Assembly: GCF_030867095.1 (NCBI RefSeq)
Contig: NC_081824.1
Coordinates: forward strand, 361,107,829-361,171,828
DNA length: 64,000 bases
Direction of reading: 5' to 3'
Origin: Alligator mississippiensis
Taxonomy: Eukaryota; Chordata; Crocodylia; Alligatoridae
Shown: positions 1 to 11,750 of the stretch, in pieces
Position numbering within the stretch: position 1 is the first letter of the stretch
Layout of the letters: each line of letters opens with the position of its first letter
Notes under the pieces: generated by a model
Told to the model about the DNA's origin: nothing
Databases searched by the model: none
Seen by the model: only the letters and a program-made list of their open reading frames with translations
Program-made: the position numbers and the translations under genes

Positions 1-409
1 ACAGTTAAAGATTTACACTTCATGACATTAAACAACCACATTTATTTATTATTTACTAAAAATTTTTACATTTAAATGCTTGCAAAACTATTATAAGCCT
101 CTGAATTGGACATCTGAAGGCAAGGAAGTCAAATTATTCTGAATAAACCAAAAGAAGACAGTCCGTTGAGTAGATTTTGAAGATGTGCTTTACACTAGTT
201 GTATTTATTGGTGGCGGTACAGACAGGAATGGTAAGGGCTATTGCAATCATTCACAAAGTTAATACTAGCTTTGATAGGGAATGCCAGGATTTAAGCAAT
301 TTTCTAGTTAATTTGCCTATTATAGATACATTCATCCTTTCACCCTACCCAAGGGTAGCAAACATACATTATAGCAAATATTGTAAATGATTTGAGATTA
401 AATCGTGGC

Positions 410-411
<2 letters not shown>

Positions 412-448
<37 letters not shown>
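412..448. repeat. (TA)n microsatellite
   Basis: An uninterrupted alternating T/A run of about 36 bases. Confidence 0.95.
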
Positions 449-451
<3 letters not shown>

Positions 452-1294
452 GTCTGCACAATCTAACTAATATACAGGAAACAAGTTAGTAGAGGTGGCT
501 TTATCTGGTTTTGAGGGTTTTAGGGTTTTTGAGGGAGTTAAAAAACAAGAACTAGGAGAATACTGTAAATGTAAAAAGCAACAGAGCTGAAAGAGCTGAG
601 AGTTTGCTCACAGAGCTGTTTTCCCTAAATAAACCAGCAGCAGGCAGAACTCCTCAGGCTTGACCTGGGGGTAGTTCACTGAGTTGTGCTCCATAAAGCT
701 GCTTTTGAAAAGCAGCAAAAGAGGTTCTCATCCTTCATATCCACTCCCTGCTGATGGATGCAGGTAGACATACAAAGAGGTGGGTGCCAGCAACAGGATG
801 CACCTATTTGACCATGAAGTGAAGGTAAGGAAGTCTGAGAGAGACAGAGCTCAGTGCCACTTGGGTTTTATTTGTTGTTGTTGTTCAACCAGTAGTAACA
901 TTCAGTTTGCAACATTTAACTTTACAGGACAATATCTTTTATCTGATAGAGCATCTTTTATTAAAAACTGTATCCCTAGTTGCCTTGCCAAATAAAACAA
1001 TACTCTCTGTTCAACAATAAAGCACAGTAGCAGAGGGTGAGAACAGTTAAGAACTCTAAGCAAGGAGCAAAGTGTTCAGATAAAATTTAAAACACAATTG
1101 ATGAGTTTCATCCATCCAATTACATGAAACTGGTGTCTCTTTTCAATACATTTGTACCTTTCAGGAAGAGGCTGCAAAATGCCCATTTTAGTCCAAAAAT
1201 ATTTCACATACAATTTGGATATTTTTGTCATTTGATGTGTTGTAACACTTCCCATGTAAAATTGCCATAGACAGCTTTCATTTTCACAGATCCT

Positions 1295-1410
1295 GAAGGT
1301 CTTGATGCAATAAAGCAGTTAAGCACATGCTTACCTTCAAGCCAAAGAATCCATTTGCTTATAGTTAAGCATGTGCTTCAGTGCTCTGCTGGATCAGCAC
1401 CCAAAAGCAT
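1295..1410. repeat. degenerate inverted-repeat element
   Basis: Contains the self-complementary pair TTAAGCACATGCTTA and TTAAGCATGTGCTTC about 60 bases apart, followed by GTGCTCTGCTGGATCAGCACC. A related but more decayed stretch lies near 6170-6300, with TTAAGTGCTCTGCTGAAC. Phrases of this kind belong to a dispersed palindromic MITE that I recall from sauropsid genomes. The family is not identified. Confidence 0.4.
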
Positions 1411-4400
1411 CCCATAATACCTTCAGAGCTAAAGTATCTTCATAGTACTTGACACTGTACCACAATCAAAGCACAGCTGTTGTGCTACAAGCATAGACAA
1501 AATCCAGGATTTTTAAAAAGGGGATGTGGGAGCAGTCACCAGTCTGCAGGGGTGGCTGGACCCTCCACTCCCTGCCTCCCCACACTGGGGCATGCAGACC
1601 ACCCTGCAGGACAAGTAGATGGAGATTTTTTTAAGTCCCCTAAACAAGTAAGAATCCCCCACACACACTTTTGGCACCCCGTCCCTTCCCTCCACACTCA
1701 GTGGCACATCCCCTCCCCTGTCTTCCCATTCTTTCCCTTGCCCCTCTACTCAGAAATGATTAGAGATAATTTATGTTGTGGTAGTGCGTGGTATTCCCAG
1801 CCTGAGCATGGCCCCTCAGCTACATGCTACCTAAAGTCAGTCCCAAAAAGAGAACACTTACATCACCTCTATGCCCTGCCCATGACTACAGCCACAAAGC
1901 AGGCTCCATCCAATGACATACCAAACGCAAACCAAATCCCTGAGCTCTAAGCTGCCACCTCTAAACCATTTTCCGTCTCTTGCATGTTTCATGTTCTATA
2001 CTCAGGGCCACTCTAAGGTGGCACTAGCACCTTATTTCTGGGATTTGGTATGCACTGAGCAGGACTAAGTGAATGTGGTATGCTTCTCGGCAGTTGTACT
2101 CATTTTTCTGTGCTGTAATCTTTTGGCATGGCAACATCTTTTTCATGGCCATACCTAGGACAACAAGCAGACCAAGGGAAGGCAACGAAGAGACCCAATA
2201 CCAGTGAAAGTTATGTGTGTGATCATTTGTACCGACTATACAGCCATGTCAGTGTCTTCTAGATATGACAGCAGAGGTAAGATTTCTGGAGAGATTTTGG
2301 TGGTACATAGTGTAGCCACCAGGCAGGTCTGAAAATTCTTGAACAAGGTCCTTTCCAAGCCTAAGAGCCATCCTGGGAGACAAATAGCATGTACTACATC
2401 ATTTAAATAGGAGGAAAAAAATCTTTTTCTCTCAGATTAGAGAACTATTGGCAACAGGAGTGTACAAGTATATTTTGGGGTCATGACCTAATAGAGGGTT
2501 TGTTAAGGAGAGGAAGGCAAAACAGAGCTTAATAAAGCATAATTCAGTTTTATTTGGAGCATGCAGTCTCCACAGGAGCCCATAAGATGCATTCCTCATT
2601 TCAACCCCTCTCATAAGAATACCTTCGACATTTTCCATTGCAGCAACTTAAAAACAAACTAGGTAAATGTTGTATGTGATCACGAGACTGCAGTTTCTAC
2701 CTAATAAAACAGAGTGGAATTAATTACTACAAGGCTGGACACGTTAAATTGTTCATAAAATCTTCTTTTTTTCCCAAGTTTAAGTAATACCAACATTGAA
2801 TCCACTGGAACTATTCATGAGTAAAATTAAGCACTTGCACAAATGTTCAAGAATCAAAGCATGAGAGTGTAAATTCCTTGGGTATATTCTGGGACCAAGA
2901 AAGTCAAAGGGAATTCTGCAACCAGTATAAAGGGAGACAGATTTTAACCCTTTGGTTAGTCTCGTCTATGTTTTTATAACATCAATCACAGTTAAACTAA
3001 TAAATAATAATGACCCGTAGTGAACAGTAAAAGCTGAGGGGCTAGATATATAGTGTGGCACTAAGAGGACTAGAGAGTGAGCTAGGGTAGTGACCTAAGA
3101 ACAGTAACACTTTCAGCAGCATGACAGTCACCCAAATAATACTTTCTCAATGCCCTTTAAGAATGAGTATAAAAGCTGAGGTGGGGGATTTTACTTCAGA
3201 CTTCAAGTCTGTATTTAGAACTGGCAAGAAATTGTTGAAAAGCAAAGAATGACAACCCTGAGATACAAATGAAATGAACTGCCAAGTGGATTTTTCACAA
3301 GCGTAATAATTATTTCTGAAATCTTGCAGCTTGCTGTTTTCCTAGTAGAAAGCAATTCTCTCCACTATTTGCTTTCATGCCAACTTGTGCACCATCTCCT
3401 TACACATCAGTTGTCATCGCAGTGATAATGTTAATTGTTATAATGAGATATCTAACAATTTAAGGCTTTCTTAAAACCGCTACAGTATCTTGTTTATCTA
3501 ATTAGAATACAATTAAGAGGAGATGCAACCATTTTAAATGTTATGTGGGCAATTTTCACACGTGTACAGAGTCTGGTAGAGATTTCATGCATAGTTAGGT
3601 TTAAAGCTTCCCTGATGTTTGCCAGACACAGCTGAAACAGCAATTTTGTGTTGCAGATATAATTAGATGGCATATTGCCAGGAGTTTCCTGATTTTCTCT
3701 ACTACTTGTGACCCAAATGTCAAGGAAATTATTGATTTGAGGCAGGGTGCAAACTTAACCTTTCTTAGGAAAAAATGACTGTAAAATGTTCATTGGATTT
3801 TTACTGAAATATCAGAGCATTTTAATTTAATAATTCCTTTAATCCTGAGCTAAACCTATTGTTCTCCCACTTCCCACTTTGGTGCTATTCTTTTCTATGA
3901 TAACTAACCACAAATATGTTCAAACATGGGAATTACTTGTTGTTTCAGTCAAGCCTAGTGCACAAGTGTCATCAGCATAAAAACTGTCATCCTGAATTGG
4001 TATTTGTTGACACTATCAGTAACGAAGAAACTAAAGCAACAGAAAGGTTTAGCTGCTCTTTTGCCCTGTAAGTATAGTTCCTCCAAACTAGAGATGAGGG
4101 GCACTGCCAGGACAGAAAGCAAAACTTTGTACTATCACCTGTCAGATTATGCTTGTTCTGTGGATGACCAGGTCAGTTTGTTAGCTTTGGAGCCTGGTAT
4201 CTTCTGTTTATGTAAAAGTACCCTAAAATAATTTAAAATGGGACCAGAGATCAAATTCTTTGGTATGTTCTGCAATAAAAAAAACATATAGTTGAAATGA
4301 AAGCTAATGTTTCCCAAATGTCACCTTTGCTTAAGTGTTAAATCTATACCCTGTGCTATATTAGAGCTTTGGCTCTTTCATATAAGCAGTAGAAGTCCTG

Positions 4401-4639
4401 TTGCCTCTTGTGCATAATATATATTCATCAAGAGGTTAAACTAGGTGTAGGTCATGTGGCCATCATGCAGTTTTCATATTTCCTTATAAAGACAATCCTG
4501 GTGTTAACATTAGTGATGCTGGCCCTTGCGTGGTAGATCCTGCACTTCTGTAGTCAACAGAGGATCTGCCAATGTATTCAGTAGTTTCAGGATCAGATCC
4601 ACCCTTAACCCTTCCCAAGCAGATGACACCAGTTCAATT

Positions 4640-5345
4640 CTGTTGTGCTTTCTGAACTTAGGACATGAAAACATAGGACTGGAAGGGGCCTCACAGGTCA
4701 TCAAGTCCAGTTTCCTGAACTCACAGTTAATTTACCCAAGGACTCTAAAAAGTCATCCACTCCAGACCCTCACACACCATAGCTTCACAGCACAAAGCCA
4801 GAAATGCCAAGAACACCTTACAGGTAAAGCACAGGAGGAGAGTGCCATGCCTTTTCCCTGACACTGCAACAACAGAGAGGTAATTGAAGAATGTGCGCTC
4901 ACTGACAAGACACCGACTGCACAGTAGCCCAATACTATTAGGCAGTAACATCATGTGGCAAAAACCATGATGCAACACTACTGTGCAGAAGCATCAAAAA
5001 AGGCATTCAACGGCACTACTGAGCAGTAACTTGGGTACTAAAGTACTAAATAAATGCACGCTAACAACTACGCAGTAGTGTCTTGTGTCAGTGCAGCAAC
5101 TGAATCCTAAGAGGGAGTCATGCCCAATGCTTCAGAGGAAAGCAAATACCCCACAGTCTTTGCCAATCTGATTGAGGGGGGACAGGAAATCCTTCCTGAC
5201 CCGAAATCTGGCAACTGTTTTGACCCAGACTAGAAAAGCAAGACCCACCAGCCAGGATTCTGTATGGTGTATAAGTAACTGGCAGGAGTACTAGCACACC
5301 GCAGTCAAAACTCCCAGCTGGAATGTAGTTCATATCCATTATTTC
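4640..5345 (-). mobile_element. old CR1 LINE fragment, split by a MITE
   Basis: The left part (about 4640-4895) reads as reversed CR1 3' sequence, with the phrase GACTGGAAGGGGCCTCACAGG and then the downstream CCCTGACACTGCAACA block. The right part (about 5095-5345) continues the same element with GGGGGACAGGAAATCCTTCC and GACCCACCAGCCAGGATTC. The 198-bp insert between the halves has its own terminal inverted repeats. The copy is heavily diverged and carries no usable reading frame. Confidence 0.6.
4897..5094. mobile_element. short inverted-repeat MITE
   Basis: The ends are inverted copies of each other: the left end reads GCTCACTGACAAGACACCGA, and the reverse complement of the right end reads GCACTGACACAAGACACTAC. 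Repeated CAGTA(A/G) and ACTACTG(C/A)GCAGTA phrases lie between. There is no coding content. It sits inside an older CR1 copy, so it is the younger of the two. The phrase CTACGCAGTA recurs in the hAT-like element at 26.35 kb, which suggests a shared superfamily. Confidence 0.6.
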
Positions 5346-5349
5346 AGAG

Positions 5350-5378
5350 GATGGATGGGTGGGTGGGTGGATGGATAG
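5350..5378. repeat. GGAT/GGGT tandem run
   Basis: A short imperfect tetranucleotide tract alternating GGAT and GGGT units. Confidence 0.85.
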
Positions 5379-6457
5379 AATAAAAGATCATGAAACAGAT
5401 AAAGCATTTGAGGGCAGAGTTGAGGGGAGGCCACAAATCTGTTTCTTTTTATACTTTTCCCAGTAGGTGTCACGGTCAGTGATACAGCTGAAATTATAAA
5501 CACTTAACAAAGACAACAACTGCCCACTGTACACAAAAAATACCACGTTTCCATCAGTTCAAGTCTCAGCTGCATCTCCATTGCTTCCCAGAGACCAACT
5601 TCCTTCCTTTTATTCTCAGCTGTCAAGGTCAGCAGTAATGATGGAGTCAAATGAAGTCTTATTCCTAATTTACTTTATATAGTCTAGTGTTGAGTCATAA
5701 ATCCCTGGCTTGTATAGACAATATCTGGGACTGTCAGACAGTTTCCCAACCAAACACTGGCCAGGCCATGACCAGACAAGATGAGGTGTGTTCAGTCCAG
5801 TGTGGCCACACAACCAAGGACTACACTTTGTCCTTATGCAGCACACATATACACCTGCAATTACCATAACATGACATTATAGATGTGTGGGGTGTAGAAA
5901 TGGATGAGTGATTAACTTATTTCTCTCCAGCTGCTGGAGCACTCTGCAGGGAAATGAAGAAGTAGAAAGGAGACAGCCCAAGTATTTGACAGTCAAACAT
6001 CTTCATTGTAGCCTGTTTGAACCATTTTGCTTTTCATTTTGAAATTTACCTCCATTCTGACCATTAACTCTTTCCTCAACCTCAACTTTTCTCCCACCCT
6101 TAATTATCCTATTACTTCTGTCTTACGTCTCCTGCACAAAAGGATACCATGCCATTACATGCATAAGCTTGCCATTTCAGCAAATCATTTAAGAAAGGGT
6201 TTAAGTCCAGGCCACTCAGAAATCACTTAAGCACCTACCTGAAATTAAACACATAGTTAAGTGCTCTGCTGAACAGAAGTAGAATGATGAATCAAGGTAT
6301 CAGCACCTGGATCACTCATGCCTACCTGTGATATTCACATCAGTTGATAGCAAGGAAGTGTTTCAGTATATTTCTTCTTTGCAAACACTGCTGTCCTACT
6401 AACAGTCTCTTCATATGCACAGTCCAAACATCCAAATGAATCATCATTATCCCTGCA

Positions 6458-6462
<5 letters not shown>

Positions 6463-6504
<42 letters not shown>

Positions 6505-6510
6505 GAGAGA
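6463..6510. repeat. (GA)n microsatellite
   Basis: An AG dinucleotide run of about 40 bases followed by a short degenerate purine tail. Confidence 0.95.
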
Positions 6511-6639
6511 TTATGACTGAGAGCTGTTAGAGGAGGAGGCATAGAATCGCACACTATGCATTAGTTAGCTGAAACAATCAGAAATAAGGTGTGAACATTA
6601 ACCTAAACATTTAGACAATGATATACATCTTCAAAATAC

Positions 6640-6800
6640 TTTCAACCCCCAATTTACCCCTCAAAGCACTTTAGAGGCATTAAGCAATCTTGACCATGTC
6701 ACAGAGACAAGTGAAGCAGCTTGCCCAAAGCCACAGAAATCAGTATCATTGCCAGGATTAGAATTCAGTAGTACCTGGCTCCCAGTCCAGTGTGCAGATA
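6640..6800 (-). mobile_element. MIR-like ancient SINE
   Basis: Contains in order the reversed MIR landmarks AAAGCACTTTAGAGG, a GACAAGTGAAGCAGCTTGCCC core, CCAGGATTAGAATTCAG and CTGGCTCCCAGTCCAGTG. These match the reverse complement of the conserved MIR/CORE-SINE body. The copy is strongly diverged and no tRNA-like promoter half survives. Confidence 0.6.
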
Positions 6801-8145
6801 ATTATATCCCTCTAATATCAGTACTTTTACTTTTCATCATAGCTTTCCCCATTTTGATTTAACACTGAGCATCTCTTTCCATGCAACATATACTTGCAGC
6901 TACAGAAAATAATGGGCTACTTGTACTAAGACTATGGTGAAACCTTAGTATTACAGCTTTATGAGCAGCAAATTATTCAAGTATTAGCATATTATCTCTT
7001 CCATTGATTTGAGCAATTGGTTTAAGATATTGTATGAGTTGAGATAATGTGCTCTTTTTATTTGGAAAACAATTAATTAATCTTTATTGACTCTACTCCA
7101 AAGAAAATGTGTCAAGGAAAAAATGACTAAGTGTGCTTGTCAATAGAGTAAGGGCTTTCATATGGAAAGTACTTTATTTAGAATCAACAAATAGTGAGCT
7201 GAGCTGGAATATGTAAGCAGTTTTTGAATATCATAAAAATAGGCTGTTTGGTAACCACTGATCTTAAACTAATGTAAACATTGTAAGTAGCATACTTGAA
7301 GTGTCTTCATTTCATATTTCTCTTTAGATTCCTAGAAGTAAGAACTTCACCACCAGTTTCACCATAGGTTTGATGATACTGAAAACTAAGCATTTTTACA
7401 AAAGATTAATCAAAAGCAAGGCACATACTACCTTACTGCTTGCATTCTTTCTATTTGCCATCTAATTTCTGGTCCAGCTTTTCTCTGTAAACATGTACTA
7501 AAAAATTATTGTAAAAAGTGAAAGCTGAAGTTCTAATAATATAATCTGATTCTAGGAGCTGGAGGTTTAGGGAAGAAAAAACAGTATAAAGGTCAAAATA
7601 AAATTGTAAAAGTAGGCAACACACCCTCTCTCTCAATATACTGCATTTTATATCTACTCATATATAGGCTTCTTATAACCATGGAGTTATGATACCATTG
7701 CTTTTTGTGAGCATTGTTTTCCATTGTGGAGATGCACAGCATCATTTTCACAAAGTAGGCCAGTTCTCCAATGTTCAAACAATTCTGAGTTTTTGTTTCA
7801 CCTGATTTGTATTTTTAAAACATCTGCAAGTCCCTAACAACTCTGACAACAATTTCCAATAGTGCGGACCTGTTTTCAGGTTTCTATTGAACAACATGCC
7901 AGATAGAGAAAACCCATGCTTAATTGGTGCTCTTCTGTAATTCAGCAGTGCTAAATAGTAATCAGAGTCTGCCTCTGCTACTTTCATAGGTGGTTCAATA
8001 TTTTAACACAGTTTTCTTTCAAACATTTATGCTGTGGCTCACGTAGAAAAAAGCAGTGCACTTCTAACCCAACTTCACTGCAAAGTAAAATGTGGCCCAT
8101 TAATAAACATTAATGTATGAGAAAAGCAAAAACAGATTTGATATA

Positions 8146-8690
8146 CAGGCAGTTTTCGACTTACAATGTTTCAAGTTACAATGTTTTGCACTTACAACAT
8201 TTCTAAATTGACACCGTTTCAACTTTCTGACGTCAGTTTCGACTTTACAACGCTTGATCGGATGTGACACTATGCCAGTGTACAAGTTCGCTGCATTGCC
8301 CATCTCCCTGGAGAACATCTGTCCAAACTTCCTTGGACCCTTTCTTTAAGAAAGCAGACAAGACTCCAGAAAAACCTGCAGCCAAGATTCCTGAGAAGAC
8401 TCCAGCCAAGAGCCCTTCAAAAAATCCAACAAAGTCACCTCAAAGAAGTCCTTCCTAATCAATATGATTGCTATTTGCAATATAATACATTAATGTAGCT
8501 ATATTACTCATCTATAATTGACTGAATACAAAATTCTGGGTTATTTTTGGTGAAAATAGGGTATCGGGCCTTGGTTCAGGAACCAATCCTCCATGTGTTT
8601 CCTATGGGAAAATCAGTTCCGAGTTACAACTTTTCAACTTAAGACAGGCTTTTTAGGAACCAATTGTGTCATAAGTCCGATGACTGCCTG
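8146..8690. mobile_element. Tc/mariner (Tigger-like) non-autonomous element
   Basis: The element begins CAGGCAGTTTTCGACTTACA and ends ATAAGTCCGATGACTGCCTG, giving inverted termini, and it is flanked on both sides by TA, the mariner target duplication. At 545 bp it is far too short for a full transposase. Its interior contains one short open stretch (8264-8458, plus) rich in Lys, Pro and Ser, with the repeated pattern K-(T/S)-P. I read this as residual or chance coding inside the element rather than a host gene. Confidence 0.75.
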
Positions 8691-8753
8691 TATGAGAAGT
8701 TCAGTTTAGCTGCAATATCCTCTGATATGTGGAGTATGAATAATGGTCTAGGA

Positions 8754-8957
8754 CAGAGGTGTCAAGGAAATGATCCATGGGATTGGTAGAAGGGCTAGGG
8801 CCAGTGGAAATGGGTCACATGTACCCCAGTGAACAACATCTGCGTTAACCTCCACGCCACTGCTGTATCTGGATCTTCACGCAGACAAGATCTGGCCCAT
8901 GAGGAGCCGTGCAATCCTGATGCAGTCCACAAGGGTAACTGGGTTTGACAACCCCTG
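8754..8957. mobile_element. hAT-like short element
   Basis: Starts CAGAGGTGTCAAGG and ends GTTTGACAACCCCTG, which are imperfect inverted repeats of the kind seen at the ends of Charlie-type hAT elements. The flanking 8-mers agree at only about five of eight positions, so the target duplication is unconvincing. It ends 31 bases before the retroviral 5' LTR. Confidence 0.55.
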
Positions 8958-8988
8958 GATTAAGACATGGGGCTGGGTGGTTTCTGAA

Positions 8989-9570
8989 TGTCACAACCCA
9001 GTGATTTTGGTGCCTCGGCACGATGGAATTTTCCCGCCACATGAGAGCCTCTTACACAGCAAAGGGTTTTTGTTGCAACAGAAAAACCCCGGTGCAAGAG
9101 AGTTCCCGCCATTTGAATGCAAATTTGTGTCCCGCTATTGGCCAGTTCTAAATTATTCCTCTGTGGCAGCTAGTAATTGGCTTGCTAGCCGTTTAAAATT
9201 TCATGCGACTTCCGCCCAAGTTGGAGAACTTTGAGCATGCTGCAGAGTGCCTCTAAAGAGATCTGAATTGAGGCTGAGCTGATCAATAGACTGATCACCT
9301 ATCGATTCTTCTCCCCGTCGCAGAGCATAATCCTCGACGTACCCTTTCCCCGCTAGCTTAATTTGTGAATGGATTAGCTGGCCTGAGCCTTGCCAGCTGG
9401 AGCAACTCACATAGTTGTTCAAATGACCGGACCACCTGCATCGCAGCTACAAGCGGCGTAAGTAAAGTTTTTGCAACCACTAAGCTTGGTCTGCCTCTCT
9501 ATTCACCAGCCCGCCCAACGAACGAGTAATTTCTAGAATCACCTCGAGTCGGCTCCGGCCGTCTGAGACA
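8989..9570 (+). repeat. 5' LTR of the endogenous retrovirus
   Basis: Runs from TGTCACAACC to GAGACA and so keeps the TG...CA ends. It matches the 3' LTR in length (582 bp) without any gap that I could see. The two copies differ at about 28 sites, many of them C/T or G/A changes at CpG positions. Confidence 0.93.
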
Positions 9571-9588
9571 TGGCGACGAGGATGGGAT
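9571..9588 (+). other. retroviral primer-binding site, tRNA-Ser(GCU)
   Basis: Directly after the 5' LTR comes TGGCGACGAGGATGGGAT. This is the reverse complement of the last 18 bases, including CCA, of vertebrate tRNA-Ser(GCU) as I recall its sequence, without a mismatch. Most retroviruses use Pro, Lys, Trp or Leu primers; serine primers are known but uncommon (HERV-S). Confidence 0.8.
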
Positions 9589-9599
9589 CTAAGGGCACA

Positions 9600-11300
9600 G
9601 TGATGGAGATGAACCTAATTAGGTGCTGCCCCTGGCGCACCGGGACCCGCCGCATAGAGAATGCAAACGATCTATGGGTGCATATCGCCTACCACCAGGC
9701 AGTAGAATGGGATGAAAGAAATATTGATGGCTACTTCTCCGTAAAGAGAGAAGAAGCAGTCGTAAAAGAATGGAGAAATAAGCTATCCCTTGGGGAGTTC
9801 AGATGCATAATGGGGAGCGACCGGGTCTATTATCGACCCCCGCAGGAAACATCAGCCATATCCCTAGCCGGGGTGAAGGCGCGGAAGGCAGAAAAGCTGA
9901 CCCCCACTCAGGAGTTCACTCAATGCACCCGATACTTAAGGGAAGGAGGGGAACCCACCCCCGCAGACTGGTTCAATTGTCCGGATTTGGTGCCTGGGTC
10001 GCGGGGCCATGAACTCCTCATTCAGCTCCGGGAGGATCTGGAAACTAAGGGCCGTCATGTGCCGAAATGGGGTCTAACTAAATGGAAGAAGGGAAAGATG
10101 ATGAATGTGCTGTTCCTTACAGTAACGGGTCTACTAAGGGAGTACGCAAATTTGGAGGCTCAGATGCATACGGAGGGTAAGGAGTCGCTGGAGCAGACAG
10201 CAAAGGGCCCCGGAGCGACGCTTATCAATAGCGCCAGCTGTATGATGCCGCTAGCAGAAAATGGCGCCGAAAGAAGCGCGAGCCATCCGGGGAACCCGAA
10301 AAAGAGGGGCGGAGTTTCAGAAGACCCGGCGGGGATCCGCCTAGCGACTCCGCCCCCTGAGGTTACGTCATTCCCAACGGCCCCACCTCCTTGCCACGGG
10401 GAGGGGGCAATGGAAGGAGGGATGTATCCAATACTCCCACATGAGGAATTTAACTCTCTCTCTGCCGCAGCTCACCCGATAGCTGTGATGAAGCATATTG
10501 CGGATGAAGAAGGTACTACGTGTACCGCTGTTATCTCTCGCACACGCACCCGACCAGAAATTCAGGAACTTTGTAGAGAAGCTAAAATAAAACCAGAAGA
10601 AACCTTGGCCATGTGGTTAGGACGATTAATAGTGGAATTTGGATCTGACACTTTAGACAAGGAAGAAGCGAGTGCCCTGACCCGACAAGCGGCATGGAGC
10701 GGAGGGCGTGCTACCGACTTGAATGTGGTCATGGACAGTGCCCACTGGCCCATCCCGCTCCTGGCGCTTGTAGTGGGACAGGTAACCCACAAATTTCACA
10801 CCTGGCATGAGGATCGCCCGCAGAAGGCCACTGCAGAGCAACTCCTCCTGGCCATAGTCCATATCTTTCATGGAGCCCGAGAGCGAATCCAATGGGACTA
10901 ACAGCAGTCCAACGCAGAGAGAGATGGGCTCATCGCCACCTATCGAACCCTGGGGCAATTCCAACGCCCCTGGAAGCTATAGATGCCTGCGTGGAGGTAT
11001 ACGGAGGAGCAAATGCCGTTACACTCCGACTCTTTTTGAACCCGATGGCGGGTCAACCAATGGGAAATCTCTTAGGCCATCTCCCACGACTGCAGGCACT
11101 CATGAAACAGAGTGGAGAAACTTCTGATTATATAAGAGACCGACCTTCAGCATACCCAGCCGAAACACTGAGACCCAGACGTCAAGAGTTTACCCCCCGG
11201 CGAGAGCCATGGTGGTCACCTCCAAGAACCCCGAAGGAAAGAACTACAAAGGAAAGGAATATGCTTGGTTTTCTTCTCGCCCGCTCCGGACTTACAAAGA
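9600..11300 (+). pseudogene. retroviral gag part (fossil)
   Basis: A long reading frame begins right after the primer site. It has a Trp/Tyr-rich N-terminal section, a Pro- and Gly-rich middle, and a helical section (TRPEIQELCREAKIKPEETL and beyond) that fits a capsid C-terminal region. I cannot align it to a named Gag family from memory. No clear CCHC zinc knuckle was seen. Confidence 0.7.
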
Positions 11301-11399
11301 CTCAGTTGCGAGTTTTGGGAGAAAGGGCCCAGTGCCGTCTGGCCGAAGTATTAGGATTCAAATTCGAAGACCCACCAAAAAACGAATAATGGCCGGCAG

Positions 11400-11750
11400 C
11401 TCCGCCGGCAGCCTTCTTCAACTCAAACCTGACCCCACTGATCCTTGTCCATACGCCGAATTCACTGTTTACAACCCTACCGATCCGGATGACCAACAAC
11501 AAGTATTCTTCCTTCTCGATACTGGAGCTCAAACCAATGTGATTACCTCAATGATACCTCACCAAAAGACCACCAAAACAATTAAGGTACAAGGGCTTAA
11601 ACGCTATTGCAGTCACCACAAAGGTCAGATTCTCAGTCCAAGGCCACCAATACCCCCTAGAGGCTGTCCTAGGGGGCATCAATATTTTAGGAATCCCGGG
11701 GATAAAAGCGCTTGACCTTAAAGAACAAGTTCTACAAGCATTACCCATTA
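11400..11750 (+). pseudogene. retroviral protease part (fossil)
   Basis: Contains LLDTGAQTNVI, the aspartic protease active-site motif (DTGA) of retroviral pol, in the expected place between gag and reverse transcriptase. Confidence 0.8.

Larger units (their letters stand above)
1..4640. other. intergenic, no gene seen
   Basis: AT-rich, CpG-poor DNA with no reading frame that resembles a known protein or carries a convincing pair of splice sites. It contains a TA microsatellite near 412-448 and a short degenerate repeat near 1295-1410. A pyrimidine-rich patch at about 1.55-1.75 kb accounts for the longest open frame here, which I read as chance. By inferred synteny this side faces away from ERCC5 into the gene-poor interval downstream of METTL21E. 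Confidence 0.6.
5346..8145. other. intergenic, no gene seen
   Basis: Single-copy-looking AT-rich sequence with a short GGAT/GGGT run near 5350-5378, a GA microsatellite at 6463-6510 and a probable MIR-like SINE at about 6640-6800. Short open frames on both strands lack splice sites, codon bias or recognisable motifs. Confidence 0.55.

Noticed and set aside
1480-1950. 156-codon plus-strand frame
   Set aside because: Pro/Ser/His-rich translation of a pyrimidine-rich stretch, with no similarity or splice context.
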